64,000 nt of DNA from Clostridia bacterium (GTDB taxonomy: Bacteria; Bacillota; Clostridia; Christensenellales; Aristaeellaceae): contig JAFPWH010000015.1 of the NCBI GenBank assembly GCA_017395065.1, forward strand, positions 1 to 64,000, written 5' to 3'. Below the pieces are notes generated by a model. That model was not told the DNA's origin. It saw only the letters and a list, made by a program, of their open reading frames with translations, and made no database searches. Positions within the stretch are counted from its first letter, which is position 1, and every line of letters begins with the position of its first letter. This document shows positions 35,456 to 42,256 of this stretch, piece after piece. The translations under genes were made by a program, and so were the position numbers.

Positions 35456-35801
35456 ATGATGGAGAACGATAAGCGCAGCCGCTGGCTCGGGGAGACGATG
35501 GTCCAATACGGGGAAAGGCTTTTGCGCATGTGTTATTCGTATCTCGGTGATCGAAGCCTGGCCGAGGACGCGGTGCAGGAAACCTTTCTGAAGGCCTGGA
35601 AAGGTTTCGTGCGCTTTCGGGGCGAGTGCAACGAAAAGACCTGGTTGATGCGCATTGCGATCAATACCTGCAGGGACATTCGCCGCAGTGCCTGGTTCAG
35701 GCACATCGACCGGGCTGTGTCGCTCGACTGTCTATGAACGGCTGAACAGGGCGCGGGCGATATTGAAGCGCGAATTGGAGGTATGGTACGATGAAATTTG
35801 A
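35456..35801 (+). pseudogene. ECF sigma factor gene with internal deletion
   Basis: The first 93 codons are a good sigma region 2 (LLRMCYSYLGDRSLAEDAVQETFLKAWKGFVRFRGECNEKTWLMRIAINTCRD) and stop at a TGA at 35735-35737. In another frame, 35733-35801 reads YERLNRARAILKRELEVWYDEI, the normal last residues of region 4. About 55 residues, including the -35 recognition helix, are missing compared with the paralogue at 34350. The remaining C-terminal end overlaps the anti-sigma start by 11 bases, exactly as in the 32388/32398 pair. Start has GGAGG upstream. The product cannot be a working sigma factor. Confidence 0.82.
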
Positions 35802-36921
35802 AGAAACGCAGATAAGAACGGCCATGGATCGCCGCCTTGGCGCAATTCGCTTGAGTGCAGCGCACCAAAGCCGCATATGGCAAAGCATTGAACAGGAGGA
35901 ACGGACCCATATGAAGAAAAAACTTACACTGACCGCAGCGGTTGCGCTCTGCGTGCTGCTGATCGGCACGGTGGCGCTGGCCGCGATGAGCGGCCGTCTG
36001 GCAGATTGGTTCTCAGGCAGCGATGGCAGGGCGAACGAGGGAATCACCGGGATGATCCGGCCCGTGCAGGCCGTCTACGAGGGCGACGTGGTTCGGGTGA
36101 GCGTGAACGAGGCGATCTACGACGAGGCCGGGGAAAGCTACGCGCTTTACTGGACTGTGGAGAACCTGACGGGCGAGGAGGGGCTTTATGTGCTGTCAGA
36201 CGTGCCCTCCTTTGGCGGCAAGAGTGGACACTACAGCCTGATGTCTAACGTATCGGAATTCTTTCTCGACGCAAAACAGTCCGAAAATGTCGCCATCGGC
36301 GAGCTGCCGGAGGGAAGCAGCCGCGACTGCGAGCTGAATTTTACGATCCTGCGCGCAATCGGTCCCTACGAGATCGCAGAGGACGGGTGCATCGAAGGTC
36401 CCCTCGCTCCCCTCGACGAAAGCGGGGAAGACGGGGAGGACTATGTAAGCCGGCTGGTCGGCGGCGGCAGCTTTGAAATCGCCGAGGCCTTCAAGCTGGG
36501 CTTTGAGGTGGGCGAAACCGATACAAGCTTCCTGCGCGTCCCGGCCGGAGAGACCGACTTTGTTTTCAGTGACTATGAGATCAGAATCGAGCGTGCGCTG
36601 CTCACCCCCGCGTCCGCGCTGATCGACATTCGCTACATCACCGGCGAGCCGGTTAAGGGCGGCGGCAAAGGCGTCGGCCCGCTGTATGAGTTCGAAATCA
36701 GCGCTGACGGCGAAAAGACATGGTGCGGAAGCAGCGGCGCGTCGATCGGCGAGCCGGAACAACTGCCGGACGGGCGCTGGTCTCAGCTATACGAGTTTGA
36801 CGCCAAGCAGCTCTTCGTTACGCCGGATGTGCTTCGGATCACGCTGGTGACCTACGAGGACGACGACATCTTTAAGCCTGTCTGCCACAGTGATGAAAGT
36901 ATCGAGCTGCGCTTTGAATAA
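35791..36921 (+). CDS. Anti-sigma factor, DUF4179-type, orphaned
   Basis: The 376-residue protein has a cytoplasmic head with TQIRTAMDRRLGAIRLS, a membrane segment (about residues 44-64) and a DUF4179 outside domain (about 90-140) plus a beta-rich C-terminal domain. Its own sigma partner is broken by a deletion, yet this gene is intact, so loss is recent, or it serves another sigma factor. GGAGG and ATG at 35791 lie inside the sigma remnant. Confidence 0.82.
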   Translation: MKFEETQIRTAMDRRLGAIRLSAAHQSRIWQSIEQEERTHMKKKLTLTAAVALCVLLIGTVALAAMSGRLADWFSGSDGRANEGITGMIRPVQAVYEGDVVRVSVNEAIYDEAGESYALYWTVENLTGEEGLYVLSDVPSFGGKSGHYSLMSNVSEFFLDAKQSENVAIGELPEGSSRDCELNFTILRAIGPYEIAEDGCIEGPLAPLDESGEDGEDYVSRLVGGGSFEIAEAFKLGFEVGETDTSFLRVPAGETDFVFSDYEIRIERALLTPASALIDIRYITGEPVKGGGKGVGPLYEFEISADGEKTWCGSSGASIGEPEQLPDGRWSQLYEFDAKQLFVTPDVLRITLVTYEDDDIFKPVCHSDESIELRFE

Positions 36922-36939
36922 TTAATATTCACAAGGTGC

Positions 36940-36970
36940 GAAAAGCTCCCGGCAAATCGGGAGCTTTTCT
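36940..36970 (+). terminator. Terminator of the anti-sigma gene
   Basis: AAAAGCTCCC pairs with GGGAGCTTTT, followed by CT. It also reads in the other direction for the GTPase gene region. Confidence 0.8.
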
Positions 36971-37108
36971 GTGCATAGTTACTCTTCCAGCCGCATTTGC
37001 CGCGCCATCTCTCTCAGCCTCCTGAGGCGGTCATTCACGCCGTTTTTGCAGCCGGGCGGGCCGTACAAGCTCGTCCGGCTCCGCGTGGGAGGATCGCCCC
37101 TGCCCCGC

Positions 37109-39037
37109 TCAGTCGAATATTTCCCCTTCCAGCGCGCTTCGGGCGGCGAGGATGTATTTTGCGGTGTCGAGCGGGTCGACGCCGAGTCTCGGGCAGGTTG
37201 CGCCGAGGGAGAGATCGCATTCGCGGTAGCTGTGGAGGGAGGCGCTGATGCTGCCGCGGCCGCCGGTCGCGGAGGCGAAATCCGACGCGTAATTCAGGCT
37301 CTCCGCCACGGGCACGAGGGCTGTTATGCTCATGCTGTCGTCTTCGCTGAGGGTTTCGGTCACTTCCCCGCGCATGAGGCGCACGTCGCTCATCACGCGG
37401 CCCGCGCCGGCGGACGGAACGATGAACTGAAACTCGTAGATCGGCTCCAGAAGCACGCTGCCGCCCCTTTTCAGGCCGTCCTGCACGGCCATGGGCGTTG
37501 CCACGATGAAATCCAGCGGGTGCGTGTGGATCAGGTGGTGGTTGCCGCCGACGAGCGTGATCTCCACGTCCGTCACCTGCCAGCCCAGCCGCCCCTGCGA
37601 CAGCGCCTTGGGCAGCGCCTGCTTTACCTGATGCTGGTAGCGGGGCAGTATGTCCCTGGCGGCGACGGTGGAAGAAAAGCGCACGCCGCTTCCGCGCGGC
37701 GCGGGCTTTATGTCCACCTCGATGACCGCCCAGCAGGGCTTTGGCATCGTGTAGGCCACAAAGCCGGTCGCGCGCTGCCGTATGGTCTCGCGGTAGATGA
37801 TTTTGGGTTCGCCGAAGCGCACCTTTATGCCGAAGCGGCTCTCCAGCGTCTCGCCCAGGATCTCCGTCTGCACGTTGCCCATGACCTGCACGTGCATTTC
37901 CCCGGTCTGCTTTTCGTAGCGGGCGCCGAGCAGCGGGTCCTCGCCCGAGAGCGTGTCCAGCGCCGACCGGAGCTTTTGGCTGAGGGAGGGGTCCTCGCTC
38001 GTCACCTGCACGGTGATCAGGGGCGTTCGAAATTCGCCCGGGCGCACGTGGCGGGGCAGGGAAGCCTTTTCGCCGAACACGTAGCCGATCTTGACGTCGC
38101 CCAGCCCGTACACGAGGCCGATGTCGCCCGCGCCAAGGCTTCCCGTGTCGCCGCTGCCCGGCGCGCGGATCTGCGTGATCTTTCTTTGAACGAACACGTC
38201 CTCCCCGCTGACCGGGTCGCTGCCCGCGCGGTATTCCACGGGCATGCGGTTTTCCAGATGCCCGCCGAAGACCCGTATCCACGCGCCGCGCCCCATCACG
38301 GGGTCGCTCGATGCGGCGAACACGACGGCGGACAGCTTTTGCCCGGACGTGTCTGCGGGGGGAAGATACGAAACGACCGCGTCCAGCAGTTCACGGACGC
38401 CCTGCGCCTTCAGCGCGGAGCCGCAGAGCACGGGCACGGCTTCCTGCGCGCACGTGAGGCGGGCAAGCTGCGCGTCTATTTTTTCCCTGTCCGGCTTTTC
38501 GCCGTTCAGATAGTCCTCCGTCAATTGATCGTCCGTTGCGCACACGAGCTCGCACAGCCTTTCCTCGTCCCAGAGGGGGATGAGCTGCGTTTTGAGCCGC
38601 TTTTTCAAAAGCGTCAGCGCTTCCTCCGCGTCCGCCTCCGGGCGGTCGAGCTTGTTTACGAAGATCAAAAAAGGCAGGCCTTGCGCCTTCAGCTGCCTGA
38701 AGATGTGCTCGGTCTGCGGCTGTGCGCCCTTGAGCGCGTCCACCACCAGCACCGCCGCGTCCAGCGCCCAGAAGGAGCGCTCGATCTCGGCGGAAAAATC
38801 CATGTGGCCGGGCGTGTCGATCAAGCGGATCTCCGCGTCCTTCCAGCGAAAGGACACGCAGGTCGCCTTGACCGTGATGCCCCTGCGCTTTTCCACGGGC
38901 AGGCTGTCGGTATAGGCGGTGCCCTTGTCCACGCTGCCGGCCTTGCGCAGGAATCCGGATACGACGAGCAGCTGCTCGGTCAGCGTGGTCTTGCCCGCGT
39001 CCACGTGCGCGAATACGCCGATGTTTCTGATGGACAT
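37109..39037 (-). CDS. TetM/EF-G-like ribosome-associated GTPase
   Basis: The 642-residue protein has GTPase motifs AHVDAGKTT (G1, residue 10), DTPGH (G3), NKLD (G4) and GSALK (G5), then domains II-V in the EF-G order. Length and the C-terminal half (LEPIYEFQFIVP, DFIVATPMAVQDGLKRGG) match ribosomal protection proteins such as TetM (639 residues). Those release tetracycline from the ribosome. It lies in a chromosomal setting, without mobile genes or a leader peptide, and with host-like composition, so it may be a native translation GTPase; resistance cannot be claimed from sequence. ATG at 39037 with GGAAAG upstream. Confidence 0.85.
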   Translation of the reverse strand: MSIRNIGVFAHVDAGKTTLTEQLLVVSGFLRKAGSVDKGTAYTDSLPVEKRRGITVKATCVSFRWKDAEIRLIDTPGHMDFSAEIERSFWALDAAVLVVDALKGAQPQTEHIFRQLKAQGLPFLIFVNKLDRPEADAEEALTLLKKRLKTQLIPLWDEERLCELVCATDDQLTEDYLNGEKPDREKIDAQLARLTCAQEAVPVLCGSALKAQGVRELLDAVVSYLPPADTSGQKLSAVVFAASSDPVMGRGAWIRVFGGHLENRMPVEYRAGSDPVSGEDVFVQRKITQIRAPGSGDTGSLGAGDIGLVYGLGDVKIGYVFGEKASLPRHVRPGEFRTPLITVQVTSEDPSLSQKLRSALDTLSGEDPLLGARYEKQTGEMHVQVMGNVQTEILGETLESRFGIKVRFGEPKIIYRETIRQRATGFVAYTMPKPCWAVIEVDIKPAPRGSGVRFSSTVAARDILPRYQHQVKQALPKALSQGRLGWQVTDVEITLVGGNHHLIHTHPLDFIVATPMAVQDGLKRGGSVLLEPIYEFQFIVPSAGAGRVMSDVRLMRGEVTETLSEDDSMSITALVPVAESLNYASDFASATGGRGSISASLHSYRECDLSLGATCPRLGVDPLDTAKYILAARSALEGEIFD

Positions 39038-39106
39038 GTGCTTTCCTTGTCGTGTGTCGTGAGGTTCGCGGGGGTATACGACGGTGGGATGTGCAGGAAT
39101 CGTACC

Positions 39107-39150
39107 TCCGCAGCGGCAGCAATCTGCCGCCAAGGGCACGGCGTGTACGC
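39107..39150. repeat. Palindromic repeat B, degenerate single copy
   Basis: CCGCAGCGGCAGCAATCTGCCGCCAAGGGC, followed at about 39145 by GTGTACGCG, is a decayed member of the family at 27.1, 58.9 and 61.1 kb. The left arm is mutated (GGCAGC instead of GGCGGC). Confidence 0.7.
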
Positions 39151-39191
39151 GTCAAACCGCGCTTTGCGCCGTGCCCGCGGCTTGCCCCGGA

Positions 39192-39689
39192 TTATTTGAG
39201 GATCCAGCCGACCGCGCCGCGCAGGCTGATGACGTACCAGCCGTCCTCTTCCTTCAGGATGGGGAGCTTGGTGCCCTTGTCGAGCAGGGCGACCTTGGGC
39301 GCGAAGGTGTCGTTCCAGGCGTACACCTGCGTCTTGGTCCCGGTCACGTACCAGGACGGGTTGATGGTGATGTAGTCGGCGTTGATCCAGCCGTTGGGCG
39401 AATCTTCGGAGTCGCCCAGGGTGCAGTATACGAAGCCGTTCTCGATCGTGGCGCCCGAGGGCAGGTCCGCGTTGATGATGATCGGCGTGTCGCCGTAATG
39501 CAAAATCGAGATCGCCCTGGCAGAGGCGCTCGGCTTTTCACGCAGGGTCAGCTCGTCGCACAGCACCACGGCCGGATAGCCGATCTGCTGGCCCGGGCCC
39601 AGGGGCGGTATCACTTCCGCGCCGGCAACGACCGCGCAGCCCAGCGCGAGGATCAGTGCAAGGATCGTAAGGGTAACGTATTTTTTCAT
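39192..39689 (-). CDS. Secreted SH3-domain protein
   Basis: The 165-residue protein starts with a signal peptide (MKKYVTLTILALILALGCAVVAGA) and has two bacterial SH3-like segments, one from LTLREKPSASARAISILHYGD and one from VYAWNDTFAPKVALLDKGTKLPILKEEDGWYVIS. Such domains often bind cell-wall peptides. Start is the ATG at 39689 (GGGGG seven bases upstream); the in-frame ATG at 39695 is too close to the ribosome site. Confidence 0.8.
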   Translation of the reverse strand: MKKYVTLTILALILALGCAVVAGAEVIPPLGPGQQIGYPAVVLCDELTLREKPSASARAISILHYGDTPIIINADLPSGATIENGFVYCTLGDSEDSPNGWINADYITINPSWYVTGTKTQVYAWNDTFAPKVALLDKGTKLPILKEEDGWYVISLRGAVGWILK

Positions 39690-39844
39690 GTTCATTCCCC
39701 CTTCAATGTTTTGCCCGGTAATTATAGCACAAAACGAAAGCAAAGTCCATAACAAATATTATTTCATCCCGACTTTGCCGCCAAAGAACGGTGAATTCCG
39801 GCGCACGCTTCTGCTTTTCACATTCCGAATTAACAATTTTATTC

Positions 39845-39891
39845 TTGAAATACGGAACGATATGGCTATAATCAAGTTAGACTTAACTAAC
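39845..39891 (+). promoter_or_regulatory. Promoter and metal-operator of the ZIP gene
   Basis: TTGAAA (39845-39850) and TATAAT (39867-39872) are 16 bases apart. GTTAG-ACTTAA-CTAAC at 39876-39891 follows directly, covering the likely transcription start. The palindrome matches those at 41143, 41206, 44433, 44455 and 48068. Confidence 0.75.
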
Positions 39892-39940
39892 TCAATAAGA
39901 AAACACATAAATGCGATCTCAACGACAGGAGGACAAAACC

Positions 39941-40720
39941 ATGAAAGACGTCATTTACGGGCTCCTGATCCCCTTCGTCGGAACCTCCGCCGGCGCCGCC
40001 TGCGTGTTCTTCATGCGCAAGGAGCTCAAAATCGGCGTTCAACGGGCTTTGTCCGGTTTCGCGGCGGGCGTGATGGTTGCAGCCTCGATCTGGTCCCTGA
40101 TCATTCCCGCCATCGAGCAGTCGGCGGCAAAGGGCAGCTGGGCGTTCCTTCCAGCGTTCGTCGGTTTCTGGCTGGGCATACTGTTCCTGCTTTTGCTGGA
40201 TCACGTCATACCGCATCTGCACAGGAGCATCGGCCAGACGGAGGGGCCGAAAAGTCACCTGACGCGCACGGTGATGATGGTGCTTGCCGTAACGCTGCAC
40301 AACATCCCGGAAGGAATGGCCGTGGGCGTGGTGTACGCGGGGCTTACGGGCGGCTCCGGGACCGTCACGGCGGGCGGTGCGCTCGCGCTCGCGCTGGGCA
40401 TCGCCATACAGAACTTTCCGGAAGGCGCGATCATCTCCATGCCGCTGTACGCGGAAGGAAAGAGCAGAAAAAAGTCCTTTGGGCTGGGTGTTCTGTCCGG
40501 AGCGGTCGAACCGGTTTTCGGAGCGCTGACCGTGATCGTCGCCGGACTCGTCGTGCCGGCCATGCCCTATATGCTGTCTTTCGCGGCCGGTGCCATGCTT
40601 TATGTGGTCGTGGAGGAACTGATCCCGGAGATGTCCGCCGGTAAGCATTCGAACATCGGTGTTTTGGCCTTTGCCTTCGGTTTCAGCGTCATGATGGCGC
40701 TGGACGTCGCGCTGGGATAG
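39941..40720 (+). CDS. ZIP-family divalent metal transporter
   Basis: The 259-residue protein has eight membrane segments and the ZIP signature in helix IV, HNIPEGMAVG (about residue 120), and in helix V NFPEGAIISMP (about 162). The acidic/His loop between helices III and IV is short. ZIP proteins of the ZupT/GufA type bring zinc, iron or manganese into the cytoplasm. An operator palindrome over its start site suggests repression by a metal-sensing DtxR-like regulator. AGGAGG precedes the ATG at 39941; a longer frame from 39911 has no ribosome site. Confidence 0.92.
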   Translation: MKDVIYGLLIPFVGTSAGAACVFFMRKELKIGVQRALSGFAAGVMVAASIWSLIIPAIEQSAAKGSWAFLPAFVGFWLGILFLLLLDHVIPHLHRSIGQTEGPKSHLTRTVMMVLAVTLHNIPEGMAVGVVYAGLTGGSGTVTAGGALALALGIAIQNFPEGAIISMPLYAEGKSRKKSFGLGVLSGAVEPVFGALTVIVAGLVVPAMPYMLSFAAGAMLYVVVEELIPEMSAGKHSNIGVLAFAFGFSVMMALDVALG

Positions 40721-40766
40721 AAGCGTAAAAAAAGATCGTGATAATAATATTTCGGGAAAGGATGCG

Positions 40767-41135
40767 ATGATCATGGGATTGCTGAAGAAGTTTTTCATGC
40801 AGACGAAAAAGCCGGAGGGCTTTCTCGGCAGATTGATGGTGGGCGGCATGAACAGCGGGCACGCGAAGCTGGCCGGCTGGGGCATGTCTCATCTGGACGC
40901 CGTTTCTCCCCTCTGTATAGCCGAACTCGGCTGCGGCGGGGGCAGGAACGCCCGCGAGCTTCTGCAAAAATACCCTCAGGCGAAGCTTTCGGCGCTGGAT
41001 TATTCGGATGAGTCCGTCACAAAAGCGCGAAAGACCAATAAAAGGGATATCGCCTCGGGCAGATGCAGGGTCGTTCAGGGAAACGTCGATTTTTTTTGTC
41101 ATCACCGGGTTGACAGGCCGCCCGTTCTGTGGTAA
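40767..41135 (+). pseudogene. SAM-dependent methyltransferase, 3'-truncated
   Basis: The first about 110 residues fit a class I methyltransferase: CIAELGCGGGRNARELLQKYPQAKLSALDYSDESVTKAR (motif I and the acidic loop) and RCRVVQGNV. Intact relatives go on for about 100 more residues with a D-L-A-T/xxxxYFW segment. Here the sequence turns into TTTTTTTTG and then the promoter of the next operon; the frame stops at 41135 inside that promoter. The AdoMet site is half complete, so the product is unlikely to work. It starts 46 bases after the ZIP gene. Confidence 0.7.
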
Positions 41136-41158
41136 TATAGTTGTTAGATGAAACTAAC
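41110..41158 (+). promoter_or_regulatory. Promoter and operator 1 of the DUF3793-flavodoxin-ZinT operon
   Basis: TTGACA (41110-41115), 17-base spacer, TAATAT (41133-41138), then GTTAG-ATGAAA-CTAAC at 41143-41158 around the start point. Promoter overlaps the 3' end of the truncated methyltransferase. Confidence 0.8.
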
Positions 41159-41205
41159 CGCTGCTCTTCACGCCTTTCACGGAGCAGCATATTTTAAGGC
41201 AATAA

Positions 41206-41221
41206 GTTAGAAACAACTAAC
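41206..41221. promoter_or_regulatory. Operator 2 of the same operon
   Basis: GTTAG-AAACAA-CTAAC, 63 bases downstream of operator 1, ends just before the GGAGG of the DUF3793 gene. A CTGCTC/GAGCAG hairpin (41161-41187) lies between the two operators. Confidence 0.7.
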
Positions 41222-41234
41222 ATCGGAGGTTATC

Positions 41235-41825
41235 ATGTCTGAGGATACAGTGATACGCTGCTGCGCGCCGACGCTCGCCGGCATCAAAACAGGGAGCATC
41301 TTCAACTGCGATTTCCCCGATCGCCGTGAAATGACAAGCAGCCTGCGCACGATTAATCGCTGCCTCGTCGCCAGGGGTGCGTGCGCCATACCGCTTCGGT
41401 ACCGGGACGGAAAAGCGCTGATCTACCTCTACAGGCCCGCTATGCTGGAAAAAGCCTTCGACGATCCGGTCGCGCTGCAGATACTCGACAGTATCGGCTA
41501 TCCAAAGAGCAGTACGGCGGATCGGATTTCGTTCCTCATTCGGCGCTTTCGGGAATATAAAGCCTTCCCGCACGAGATCGGGCTGTTTCTCGGCTACCCC
41601 GCGGTGGACGTGCGTGGATTTACAGAACATAAGGAATGCAAGTATACCGGCCTTTGGAAAGTGTTCGACAGCGACGAAAAGGAAGCGAAGCGGATCTTTG
41701 CGTGCTGCAGAAACTGCACGAGGGCATATATACGGCGCAACCGGCAAGGATGGAGCCTGTCCCGGCTTACGATACGGCCCCGACAGTTTTCATATATCAA
41801 TACCGAAAGAGAGGAAACTGCATGA
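41235..41825 (+). CDS. DUF3793-family protein
   Basis: The 196-residue protein starts with the family phrase CCAPTLAGIKTGSIF and has FRxYKxFPHEIGLFLGYPAVDVRGFTEH near the middle and a Cys pair in IFACCRNCTRAY. The Cys-rich end suggests metal or redox contact, but the family function is not established to my knowledge. Genes of this family often sit next to flavodoxin in Clostridia, as here (ATGA overlap). Two operator palindromes upstream place it under metal control. Confidence 0.85.
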   Translation: MSEDTVIRCCAPTLAGIKTGSIFNCDFPDRREMTSSLRTINRCLVARGACAIPLRYRDGKALIYLYRPAMLEKAFDDPVALQILDSIGYPKSSTADRISFLIRRFREYKAFPHEIGLFLGYPAVDVRGFTEHKECKYTGLWKVFDSDEKEAKRIFACCRNCTRAYIRRNRQGWSLSRLTIRPRQFSYINTEREETA

Positions 41826-42238
41826 ATAAAATCGCTGTGATCTATTGGAGCGGCACGGGCAATACGCAAGCCATGGCGGAAGCCGTCGCCGAAGGCGCCA
41901 AAGCATCGGGCGCTCAGACAGATCTGTTGACAAGTGCGCAGGCCGTGAACGCTTCCGCCTATGACGCATTTGCACTCGGCTGCCCTGCGATGGGAGCTGA
42001 GGAACTGGAGGACAGCGAGTTCCTGCCCGTGCTTGAAAGGATCGAGCCCGATCTCGTCGGCAAAAAGGTTGGCCTGTTCGGTTCTTACGGCTGGGGCGAC
42101 GGCGAATGGATGCGCGCATGGGAAGCGCGCTGCGCGGAAAAAGGCATTGTCCTGGCTGCGGACAGCGTGACCGTACACGAAGCGCCGGACGAAGACGGCA
42201 TTGCCAAATGCAAAGCGCTGGGCGCGGCGCTGGCGTGA
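41822..42238 (+). CDS. Flavodoxin
   Basis: The 138-residue protein has the FMN phosphate loop SGTGNTQAMA at residues 10-19, the YDAFALGCPAMGAEELED loop and GLFGSYGWGDGEW, all typical of short-chain flavodoxins. Flavodoxin replaces ferredoxin as electron carrier when iron is scarce, which agrees with the metal-type operators upstream. ATG overlaps the DUF3793 stop by four bases. Confidence 0.95.
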   Translation: MNKIAVIYWSGTGNTQAMAEAVAEGAKASGAQTDLLTSAQAVNASAYDAFALGCPAMGAEELEDSEFLPVLERIEPDLVGKKVGLFGSYGWGDGEWMRAWEARCAEKGIVLAADSVTVHEAPDEDGIAKCKALGAALA

Positions 42239-42256
42239 AGAAAGGGAGGAGAAAAC

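Noticed and set aside
37109-39037. Calling the GTPase a tetracycline resistance gene
   Set aside because: Similarity to TetM is clear, but sequence alone in a non-mobile context does not show resistance.
36971-39199. 742-codon open frame on the plus strand
   Set aside because: It is antisense to the TetM-like GTPase, whose frame carries every conserved motif; the plus frame is rich in His/Ala/Arg/Gly and has no domain, a shadow common in GC-rich DNA.
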